Shown here piece after piece: positions 1-5,543 of a stretch of DNA of 6,642 nt (the first letter of the stretch is position 1; each line of letters starts with the position of its first letter). The DNA lies in contig JAKAPY010000094.1 in assembly GCA_021811925.1 (NCBI GenBank), positions 1-6,642 of the forward strand. Reading direction: 5' to 3'. The notes under the pieces are model-generated. The model was given only the letters and a program-made list of their open reading frames with translations, searched no databases and was not told the DNA's origin. A program made the position numbers and the translations under genes. The DNA comes from Thermoplasmata archaeon. GTDB lineage: Archaea > Thermoplasmatota > Thermoplasmata > Sysuiplasmatales > Sysuiplasmataceae.

Positions 1-361
1 AGAGTGAGATGGAGCTCGCCGAATTTATTGCGGCCTGGAACGATACGAATTGTCCGCCTGGGACGACCCCCTTTGTGTTCACGGCTACTGTCCCCGAAGG
101 TACTTTCATCGAAGGTTCGCCGAAGTAGTTATTCACCGAGGAAATGGATGGGTTCTGGCCCGACATCAGTTGCCAGCCGTAATCGCCATAGCTGCCGCCG
201 TTGTCGAAATAAGAAACCAGGGCAAAGGTTCCCTGGGTAGATGCCGCAGGAGCAGCTCTCTCCTCCAGCAGCCTGTTCTGCGTATGAGTGAGTTGTAGCG
301 CGTTCGGAAACATCGAAATGGCCATCAAGGCAACTATCACGAATGCAACCGCTTTCTTCAT
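1..361 (-). CDS. Secreted or surface protein with signal peptide, N-terminal fragment (C-terminus beyond left edge)
   Basis: The minus strand reads open from an ATG at 361-359 to the window edge, giving 120 codons with no stop. The product starts MKKAVAFVIVALMAISMF, a clear signal peptide: two lysines, then a hydrophobic core at about residues 4-18, with possible cleavage after PNA (residues 19-21). The exported part is rich in Gly, Ser, Asn, Tyr and Val. Residues 45-88 (FALVSYFDNGG, then GWQLMSGQNPSISS and FGEPSMKV) resemble the first strands of a concanavalin-A/LamG-like or other beta-sandwich carbohydrate-binding domain; this is a pattern impression, not an identified family. A TATA-like box sits about 36 nt upstream, so the gene probably has its own promoter. 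It could be a cell-surface glycoprotein, an adhesin or a secreted hydrolase. The signal peptide and reading frame are well supported; the function is unknown. Confidence 0.8.
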   Translation of the reverse strand, partial: MKKAVAFVIVALMAISMFPNALQLTHTQNRLLEERAAPAASTQGTFALVSYFDNGGSYGDYGWQLMSGQNPSISSVNNYFGEPSMKVPSGTVAVNTKGVVPGGQFVSFQAAINSASSISL

Positions 362-498
362 TAAAACCCCTTAGGGTAATCCGTCAAAGGGTAGATAAAA
401 CTGTAGCAGCTGGCCATTGTTTTCCACTCAGGACGAATAGGCCCCTGTTTCCTGTCCTATTCTCTATGCCGAATTTCCGCGAAAGTATCAAATGTATC
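362..498. other. Intergenic region between two minus-strand genes
   Basis: This 137-bp gap separates the stop of the upstream glycosyltransferase from the start of the secreted-protein gene. It contains the TATA-like box at 393-400 and one perfect inverted repeat, GAATAGG at 435-441 with CCTATTC at 456-462 (14-nt loop). The repeat lies about 37 nt past the glycosyltransferase stop. No T-tract follows it on the minus strand, so calling it a terminator is speculative. No small gene is evident here. Confidence 0.5.
393..400 (-). promoter_or_regulatory. TATA-like box for the secreted-protein gene
   Basis: On the minus strand this reads TTTTATCT. Its centre lies about 36 nt before the ATG at 361. 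An archaeal start site about 25 nt downstream would fall near 371 and give a leader of roughly 10 nt containing the purine-rich stretch AAGGGG. The box is a weak match to the archaeal consensus. The placement is inferred from spacing only. Confidence 0.4.
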
Positions 499-1470
499 CT
501 ATAGCAGGGTTGAGACATAATCGCTGAACTCGTCTATCATATCCTGCCATGTTCTTTCAATTGCCTTCTCCCTGTACGTGGCAGATGGTCCCATCTGGTA
601 TGCATTGGTCAGGGCTTCCCTGACAGTCTCCTCGCTTGTGAGTCTGCAGAAGTTTACACCCGGTTTTCCGCCATAGACCTCGATGTGTATGGGCAGGTCG
701 TTAATCACGGCCGGCGTTTCCATTGAAAGCGCCTCGGCAGGAGTGATGGAATATCCTTCTTCGAGTGACAGGTAAATGTAAATGTCGCTTTCCGCGTAGA
801 TGCCATACACACCTTCATTTGCCTGGGGAGGTCTCAGGTCGTAATTTATCTTGTATTTTTGGCAGTTCTCCTGCAGCGCCAGCTCGTTTTCGTTCAGCTT
901 TCCCCGAACGTGTATAAACCTTATATTCTTCCCCGGAAAAGTCTCTCTCAGTATCCTGGGAACCTGGAGCATTGGAGTGCGTCTGCTTGCTCCAGGCGCT
1001 ATCCCACCTACGTGCGAAACCACGATTTCATCCTTTCTCGAAACGCGTGGGACCACTTCATGGACATCAACACCGCACTTGATCACCCTGAGCGGCTTGT
1101 TGAATTTGCTGCGCACCTGGCCCGCGACGAAGTCGCTTATTGCAATGAACGAATCTGCATTTCTCATGGCGAAATTATTCAGTGCCTCTTCCACCCTGTT
1201 CTCCTTTACCTGGTAAGGGTGGAATACAACCATGAGGTCGGGAAAGAGGTACTTCCCATCTATGGAAACCAAGAACTTCCTCCCACTGAACCTGTTGGAG
1301 GCATATGCCCTCAATGATGAGGTGACAAGGCTGATGAATGCATGGTTCGCCGAATTGGAGCTGAGTATGATTCTCGGATAGCTGGTCCCGTTGTGCAGTC
1401 TCTCCACATACTGGGAAATTGCGCTGTTCTTTGCCGGATAGTCAAGCGAAACAAGGATGACATCTTTCAT
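499..1470 (-). CDS. GT4-family (GT-B fold) glycosyltransferase, short form
   Basis: Predicted cytoplasmic glycosyltransferase that moves a sugar from a nucleotide-sugar donor to a glycan or lipid acceptor. From the ATG at 1470 it is 323 aa, short for GT4 enzymes (usually about 350-420), with a reduced N-terminal Rossmann domain (about 1-125). Visible features are MKDVILVSLDYP at the N-terminus, His84 in VVFHPY where GT4 enzymes often have an acceptor-side histidine, the AISDFV segment (110-115), the inter-domain CGVDV turn (132-136), and the donor-loop region GGIAPGASRRTP (155-166). The EX7E signature is intact as E238-GYSITPA-E246, followed by ETPAVINDLP. An upstream in-frame TTG at 1512 would add 14 residues. 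I prefer the ATG because the core beta strand starts immediately after it, although neither start has a strong Shine-Dalgarno. The gene follows the VOC gene on the same strand after about 120 nt. Sugar and acceptor cannot be told from sequence. Confidence 0.88.
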   Translation of the reverse strand: MKDVILVSLDYPAKNSAISQYVERLHNGTSYPRIILSSNSANHAFISLVTSSLRAYASNRFSGRKFLVSIDGKYLFPDLMVVFHPYQVKENRVEEALNNFAMRNADSFIAISDFVAGQVRSKFNKPLRVIKCGVDVHEVVPRVSRKDEIVVSHVGGIAPGASRRTPMLQVPRILRETFPGKNIRFIHVRGKLNENELALQENCQKYKINYDLRPPQANEGVYGIYAESDIYIYLSLEEGYSITPAEALSMETPAVINDLPIHIEVYGGKPGVNFCRLTSEETVREALTNAYQMGPSATYREKAIERTWQDMIDEFSDYVSTLL

Positions 1471-1492
1471 GATGAACTGCCTTGGGAGATGT

Positions 1493-1512
1493 TTGGTACT
1501 CAGTCGTACCAA
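1493..1512. repeat. Perfect 7-bp inverted repeat upstream of the short GT4 gene
   Basis: TTGGTAC (1493-1499) and GTACCAA (1506-1512) flank a 6-nt spacer. The dyad lies about 23 nt before the preferred ATG at 1470 and covers the alternative TTG start. In RNA it could form a small hairpin in the leader; in DNA it could be an operator half-site pair. A weak TTAAAT TATA-like element on the minus strand lies just upstream (about 1519-1525). A role is inferred only from symmetry and position. Confidence 0.4.
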
Positions 1513-1590
1513 CTCTCTGATTTAAGACTATTCTTGCTTTGCATGCTGCCGCACGGGGCGTCTCCTGCAGGCCACGGCCGAACATGACTC

Positions 1591-1971
1591 TCATGTGAGT
1601 AGTTCGATGTATATGCCATCCGGGTCCTGTATGTACACCCACCTGCTCTTGTCTGTCTGGACATTCAGTATTACGGGATGGCCAGCAGATTCAGCTTCCC
1701 TGATGGCTTTATCCATGTTGTCCACACGGAAGGCGAGATGATCCAAACCCTCTCCCACTGTGTATGGGGCATCATGTTTCGACCCCTTTTCATAGAAGTT
1801 GAGTTCAAGCTCTGGACCGCCTTTCCTGCTTTGCAGCGAAACAACCTCTCCATCAACCTCTTTTATTTTTTGCCTGCCGGTGACCTGCATATTCAGTATC
1901 TTTGTGTAGAATTCAATCGATCGTTCCAGATCCCTTACCCTGATGCCGGTGTAAACAAAGTCCGCCTTCAT
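1591..1971 (-). CDS. VOC-superfamily (glyoxalase I/bleomycin-resistance fold) metalloprotein
   Basis: This 126-aa single-domain protein matches the usual length and beta-alpha-beta-beta-beta repeat of lactoylglutathione-lyase-like VOC proteins. The first module has YTGIRVRDLERSIEFYTKIL (residues 7-26), and the second has GLDHLAFRVDNMDKAI (75-90), ending in YIQDPDGIYIELL (113-125). Compared from memory with E. coli glyoxalase I, the metal ligands Glu56, His78 and Glu123 are present. The usual first ligand His is replaced by Tyr7, so the exact reaction is uncertain: it may be a glyoxalase-like isomerase, an epimerase or another metal-dependent activity on a small metabolite. The ATG at 1971 is supported by GGTGA a few nucleotides upstream. 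It is probably a soluble cytoplasmic protein. It precedes the short GT4 gene on the same strand, but the 120-nt gap makes a functional link weak. Confidence 0.88.
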   Translation of the reverse strand: MKADFVYTGIRVRDLERSIEFYTKILNMQVTGRQKIKEVDGEVVSLQSRKGGPELELNFYEKGSKHDAPYTVGEGLDHLAFRVDNMDKAIREAESAGHPVILNVQTDKSRWVYIQDPDGIYIELLT

Positions 1972-1974
1972 GAC

Positions 1975-1980
1975 TTCACC
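1975..1980 (-). promoter_or_regulatory. Shine-Dalgarno site of the VOC gene
   Basis: The minus strand reads GGTGAA, ending 3 nt before the ATG at 1971. It complements the conserved 3' end of archaeal 16S rRNA and fixes the start codon. It implies a transcript with a leader rather than a leaderless one. Confidence 0.65.
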
Positions 1981-2032
1981 GTTGCGTTGATCAATTCGGA
2001 TCGGTTAAGAAGATTCACCCTTCGAACGACGG

Positions 2033-2044
2033 TATTATTAATAG
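2033..2044 (-). promoter_or_regulatory. TATA-like element upstream of the VOC gene
   Basis: An A/T-rich block reads CTATTAATAATA on the minus strand and includes the palindrome TATTAATA at 2036-2043. It lies about 65-70 nt before the VOC ATG. A start site about 25 nt downstream would give a leader of about 40 nt that includes the GGTGA site. Because the core is palindromic, it could in principle bind TBP in either orientation. The assignment rests on composition and spacing. Confidence 0.45.
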
Positions 2045-2102
2045 TCTCAAATAGGACTCAATCACTGTATTTGCAGCCTGTAACCTCGCTTCGGTGTATT
2101 TG

Positions 2103-2126
2103 TGCTATGATAAATGCATTTTAGCA
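2103..2126. repeat. Compound dyad, candidate operator
   Basis: The 10-bp perfect palindrome AAATGCATTT sits at 2112-2121. It is flanked on the left by TGCTA (2103-2107) and on the right by TAGCA (2122-2126), which are reverse complements of each other. The left side has 4 extra nucleotides (TGAT), so the overall symmetry is imperfect. It lies about 60 bp from the VOC TATA-like element and about 145 bp from that of the membrane-protein gene. A regulator-binding role is inferred from symmetry only. Confidence 0.3.
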
Positions 2127-2269
2127 GGAGCGGCCAGTCCAAGGTTCAGATGCAGGCCTCACTGTCAGATCGGTGTGAACATATTTCAACCGAAACAGAT
2201 TTTCGGGTCTCCTATGAATCAACTTCAGAGTCAAAGCCGCACCGCTGGTGCCATCTTCGTCATGATGCC

Positions 2270-2278
2270 AAAACTTAA
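2270..2278 (+). promoter_or_regulatory. TATA-like box of the membrane-protein/GT4 operon
   Basis: AAAACTTAA is centred about 23 nt before the ATG at 2297. With the usual archaeal TATA-to-start distance of about 25 nt, transcription would begin at or next to that ATG. No Shine-Dalgarno is visible before it, which fits a leaderless mRNA for the first gene of this operon. The box is a weak match, so confidence is limited. Confidence 0.4.
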
Positions 2279-2296
2279 GTCAAGTTTGCCTCATTG

Positions 2297-4273
2297 ATGG
2301 GCTCGTATTACATGCTCTCTAGGCACACTCTGCAAAAAGTGATTCCCATTGTCCTGACTATTGCATTTGTGTTGCTTCTTTCAATATATAATTACAAACT
2401 TTACGTGAATAATTACTACACTCTTTTCGATCTCGGTGTCGGATACAGGCTGTCTTATCTGTTCTCGCAAACATTCTCCCTTGTCGGCTGGCCATTCCCG
2501 CACAGGCTTGTGTCAGCAATACCGTACACCAAGATGTTCTATACGGTTACAGGCATCACCTTGCTTGCTTATGACAGCCCACTGACACTACTGATCGATC
2601 AGACGGTTGTAATCGGTTTGGGATCGTATGCCCTTTACAAGATTGCGGAAATCAAGACTGGAAGCTACAAGATAGGAGTCACCTTTCAGGTGCTTTATTT
2701 TCTTTTCCCGTCAACCTACGGGTTCATGGGCCAGGGGGGAAACTTCATGGTGTTCCTTGAGGGTTTTCTTCTGCTCAATTATATGTTCTTTCTTCAGAAA
2801 AAGTGGTCCTTCTTCATCATAACGGGTGCTCTTGGTGCGCTCACAAACAGCTGGGCTCCGGGCATTTTCTTCATTCTTTACTTTATGGAGTTCATCAGCA
2901 GTGGAAAACATTTTTTTCCGGAGCATCCCCTGGTGGAGATGTCAATCAGGCTCAGAAAATATTTTAATTCGCTCTGTAACATTCTGAAGCACCATGATTC
3001 CTTCGGCATGGTACCTGCAGGACTTCGCTCGAAAGGAATCGCCCTGAAGCGTCTCATTTTGCGCAACATGAACCGAAACACTCTGCCAATTGCGATCACA
3101 GTCGTAATCTGGATGGCAATCTTCGCTTTCGAGATTCATATTTACACGCTGGGGGGACTGCTGAGTTCATCCAGGATATCTGCTGGTTCTGGAGGCTCCT
3201 CATCCAGTGGCACAGCCTCTCTTCTGTCGTTCTTCATCAACGGTGAATCAATCCCCAAAATTCTGTATGCTATAGTGCAGCTTTTTCCGCTTTTCTTCAC
3301 ATCGCTTCTCTCGTTGTTTGTTCTGCCTGCGGTTGGCTACTTCGTTGTTATGGGTCTGACCACAAACTACGGCCCCTATTACAACTTATTTGAACAGTAT
3401 CCCTATCTCTATTCTGGATTTCTTTTCATTTCATCGGTGACAGCGCTTGCGCGACTACCAAAGAAGAAGATAGTCAACCAGCTTCTCATTCTGATGGTAT
3501 TAACGAGTGTCATTTCATTTGCTCTCTTTTCTCCCTTCAGCATCACCAACGTGGCATCAGGTCAACTGGGGGCTCAGATAGGCGACTCTGTCGTTGTCTC
3601 AAACATAAACCATGCCTACTCCCTGATACCAGTGCATTCATCAGTCTTCTTGCAGAATGATATGCCGCAACTTATGAACAGGGACAAGGTCTACATGGAT
3701 GGCTATTATAACAATCAGACCGTAGACTACGCTGTCATGAATCCGCTCGCACTCAACCATATAATGAGTGCTTTCAGTGGATTTAGCCTCTACTGGGCAA
3801 ATCATTTTGCAGGCAACAATTCATATGGCGTATACGAGAGCATGCAGGGCCTGATTGTATACAAGCTCGGATACACGGGAAGTCCGGTATACTACGTGCC
3901 GTATGCAGCCTCGCAGCCGATTGGGCTGCTCTACTCGTTAGGGCAGAGGCTGACGACCGAACAGCTCAGTTCTAACGGCTTGCTCCTTTCACCGGGCAAC
4001 TTCACAGTTTCCTACACCGTCTCCAATGTTTCAGAGCAGAGCACTATCAACCACTTCTTGTTCACTGCATACTCAGAGAGCGGGCAGATACTGCCGCTCC
4101 GGCTTGTTTCAGTCAGCGAATCTGCAACTCACCCGGGCCAGTATTTTGTCCAGCTCAGCTATTCCGCACGCCTTTTCCATCAGGTGTCTTTCAGTATTTT
4201 GAACAAAAACGGGCTGATATGCTCCGCTTCGCTCACGATTGATTCCATTTCAGTAGCTCAAACCAGTCCCTGA
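2297..4273 (+). CDS. DUF2079-like multi-spanning membrane protein, putative GT-C-type glycosyltransferase
   Basis: From the ATG at 2297 the product is 658 aa; residue numbers here count a possible TTG at 2294 as residue 1, and another ATG lies at 2312. Predicted membrane segments are about 14-34, 100-118, 124-140, 148-166, 171-199, 264-284, 320-352, 370-387 and 394-413. The Lys/Arg-rich loop at 201-262 and ARLPKKK at 386-392 place those parts in the cytoplasm. The loop after segment 1 carries YYTLFDLGVGYRL (41-53), like the DUF2079 FDLG motif; by analogy with GT-C enzymes, Asp46 is a candidate catalytic residue. FEQYPYLYSGFLF (366-378) and SSVFLQNDMPQLMNR (449-463) also fit DUF2079. Residues 414-659 form a predicted external domain; the last 95 or so look like a beta-sandwich. 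That domain has sequons at NQT 474, NNS 508, NFT 569 and NVS 578. It may transfer sugar from a polyprenyl-phosphate donor. The family call is from memory; the enzymatic role is inference. Confidence 0.8.
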   Translation: MGSYYMLSRHTLQKVIPIVLTIAFVLLLSIYNYKLYVNNYYTLFDLGVGYRLSYLFSQTFSLVGWPFPHRLVSAIPYTKMFYTVTGITLLAYDSPLTLLIDQTVVIGLGSYALYKIAEIKTGSYKIGVTFQVLYFLFPSTYGFMGQGGNFMVFLEGFLLLNYMFFLQKKWSFFIITGALGALTNSWAPGIFFILYFMEFISSGKHFFPEHPLVEMSIRLRKYFNSLCNILKHHDSFGMVPAGLRSKGIALKRLILRNMNRNTLPIAITVVIWMAIFAFEIHIYTLGGLLSSSRISAGSGGSSSSGTASLLSFFINGESIPKILYAIVQLFPLFFTSLLSLFVLPAVGYFVVMGLTTNYGPYYNLFEQYPYLYSGFLFISSVTALARLPKKKIVNQLLILMVLTSVISFALFSPFSITNVASGQLGAQIGDSVVVSNINHAYSLIPVHSSVFLQNDMPQLMNRDKVYMDGYYNNQTVDYAVMNPLALNHIMSAFSGFSLYWANHFAGNNSYGVYESMQGLIVYKLGYTGSPVYYVPYAASQPIGLLYSLGQRLTTEQLSSNGLLLSPGNFTVSYTVSNVSEQSTINHFLFTAYSESGQILPLRLVSVSESATHPGQYFVQLSYSARLFHQVSFSILNKNGLICSASLTIDSISVAQTSP

Positions 4274-4280
4274 AAGGAGA
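4274..4280 (+). promoter_or_regulatory. Shine-Dalgarno site for the second operon gene
   Basis: AAGGAGA begins immediately after the upstream TGA stop (4271-4273) and ends 4 nt before the ATG at 4285. It is a strong archaeal-type Shine-Dalgarno. Its position indicates co-transcription with the membrane-protein gene and probably translational coupling. It contrasts with the apparent absence of such a site at the first gene. Confidence 0.8.
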
Positions 4281-4284
4281 CCTC

Positions 4285-5484
4285 ATGAAAATACTGCAGC
4301 TGTGCCCCGACTATCCACCTTATGTCCGCGGCGGCGGAGCCCAGACTTACAGGATTCTAGCAGATGAGTGGAAGAGGGAGGGGCACGAGGTGGAAGTAAT
4401 TGCATCGGTCCCTTCGGCCCTTGCGAATGAACAGGCTGCTGTCTCCGATGGAGGGGAGTGTGACTTCTTCAGACTCATCGGCGCCCCTGAGAGACTGAGG
4501 GAGGCATCGTACTTCATGCCGATGCAAGCCGGGGAACTGCTCAGGTTGCGTCGCACTCTGAAGGTGAAGGCCGCGGTTAGCGACAGGATAGTGATACATG
4601 GCATCATGGAGACAATGCCGCTGCTCTCTCTGCTTATGCTAAGGCGGTATTCTGGCAGGATTCTGCTTGTAGATCATGCCGTCTCGACAGCAGAGCACAC
4701 AACATTGCTCAGGCTCCTGTCCAGAATATTATACAGGACAATAGGCAAGCTCGCTGTCGGCAGGAATGTGAACATACTTGTGTTTGGCGACCGTTCCAGG
4801 CAGGAATTCATAAGTTATTTCGGTAAGAAGCACGCGCCGAGCATTTCTGTTGTTCCGCTTGGCATTGATGTAACCGGGTTTGGCGAATGCTACAGGCGCG
4901 CAATGGAACGGGAGAGCCAGCTTTCAAAATGGCTGTACTCATACGTCAGGCCTAATTGCCCGTTCATTTTGAGTGTTGGCAGGAACGTCCGGACAAAAGG
5001 GTTCGATGTGCTCATAAGATCATTCTCTGAAACGGTGAAGCGTCATCCGGATGCTGTCCTCCTGATTGCCGGGGATGCGGCAGCGCACACAAACGAACTC
5101 AAACGGCTTGCAGAGGAATTGCACCTCGCGGATAGAATCCATTTCATGGGGCGTGTCACCGAAGAGGAGAAAGTGTTCCTCATGGCGAAGTGTTCCTTGC
5201 TTGTCATACCCTCGCTTAAGGAAGGTTACGGGCTCAACGCGGTTGAGGCCGACATACTTGGAGTCCCTGTAGTGGCTACGCGAACAGGCGCACATGAGCA
5301 GATACTCCACGGCTCCAGGTCATGCCTCTTTGTCCAACCGGGAAGCGAGGCGGAACTCACCACATCTCTCATTGAAATGCTGAGCAGGCCACGACTCCCT
5401 TCGGAATTCGGGAAGGATGAGGCAGCACGCTTCGATATGCGTGAACTGTCCAGGAAATATCTCGACACATTCAGCGGAAGGTAG
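4285..5484 (+). CDS. GT4-family (GT-B fold) glycosyltransferase, full length
   Basis: This 399-aa protein has the normal length and motif order of GT4 retaining glycosyltransferases, which use nucleotide-sugar donors at the cytoplasmic side. The N-terminal acceptor domain begins MKILQLCPDYPPYVRGGGAQTY, with the glycine-rich loop at 16-18, and has His131 in LLVDHA. The hinge is VVPLGIDV (189-196). The donor domain has SVGRNVRTKGFDVLI (230-244), with Arg233 and Lys238 expected to contact the donor phosphates. It continues with LLIAGD (259-264) and RIHFMGRV (284-291). The catalytic EX7E is intact as E313-GYGLNAV-E321, followed by GVPVVATRTGAHEQI. The gene starts 11 nt after the membrane-protein gene behind a strong Shine-Dalgarno, so the two almost certainly form an operon and probably act on the same glycan. 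The best-known relatives are mannosyl- and glucosyltransferases of surface-glycan synthesis, but the sugar cannot be assigned here. Confidence 0.93.
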   Translation: MKILQLCPDYPPYVRGGGAQTYRILADEWKREGHEVEVIASVPSALANEQAAVSDGGECDFFRLIGAPERLREASYFMPMQAGELLRLRRTLKVKAAVSDRIVIHGIMETMPLLSLLMLRRYSGRILLVDHAVSTAEHTTLLRLLSRILYRTIGKLAVGRNVNILVFGDRSRQEFISYFGKKHAPSISVVPLGIDVTGFGECYRRAMERESQLSKWLYSYVRPNCPFILSVGRNVRTKGFDVLIRSFSETVKRHPDAVLLIAGDAAAHTNELKRLAEELHLADRIHFMGRVTEEEKVFLMAKCSLLVIPSLKEGYGLNAVEADILGVPVVATRTGAHEQILHGSRSCLFVQPGSEAELTTSLIEMLSRPRLPSEFGKDEAARFDMRELSRKYLDTFSGR

Positions 5485-5522
5485 ACGGCAGTAACGTGAC
5501 TGGCCGCCCACTTCGGTCAATG

Positions 5523-5534
5523 TTTCTGTTTTTT
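5523..5534 (+). terminator. T-rich transcription terminator of the membrane-protein/GT4 operon
   Basis: TTTCTGTTTTTT lies about 39-50 nt past the TAG stop of the plus-strand glycosyltransferase and just before the end of the convergent gene. Runs of T on the coding strand are the usual intrinsic terminators in archaea. A bulged GC-containing stem (TGA...CCG with CGG...TCA, about 5498-5520) precedes it but is not needed for the call. The whole gap of 59 bp serves two converging genes. Confidence 0.6.
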
Positions 5535-5543
5535 GGCTGCTAA

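Larger units (their letters stand above)
1972..2296. promoter_or_regulatory. Divergent intergenic region with several dyads
   Basis: About 320 bp separate the divergent VOC and membrane-protein genes. Besides TATA-like elements near each end, it contains the palindrome TTGATCAA (1987-1994) in the VOC leader. It also has a compound dyad at 2103-2126, with the 10-bp palindrome AAATGCATTT (2112-2121) bracketed by TGCTA and TAGCA. A third symmetric element, CCGAAA-CAGAT-TTTCGG, lies at 2190-2206. No tRNA, C/D-box RNA or known riboswitch could be recognised. A 67-codon GTG-initiated open frame crosses 2094-2297, but its coding status is doubtful (see findings). Confidence 0.5.

Noticed and set aside
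4..298. Plus-strand open frames of about 80 codons at the left edge
   Set aside because: They are antisense to the signal-peptide gene, Arg/Ser/Pro-rich, and lack a recognisable start context.
851..1317. Plus-strand open frames of 121 and 152 codons
   Set aside because: They overlap the minus-strand GT4 gene completely, and their translations show no domain-like pattern, while the minus strand shows clear GT4 motifs.
1442..1642. Minus-strand 66-codon frame spanning the gap between the VOC and short GT4 genes
   Set aside because: It overlaps both genes out of frame, has no Shine-Dalgarno, and its composition is unlike a protein.
1678..2124. Plus-strand frame of 148 codons
   Set aside because: It is antisense to the VOC gene, whose fold motifs are unmistakable; the tail in the intergenic region has no supporting signal.
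2127..2170. Possible tRNA-like or C/D-box element (GGTTCAGATGC and ATGATG-like stretches)
   Set aside because: There is no acceptor stem, no anticodon arm and no paired C and D boxes at suitable spacing.
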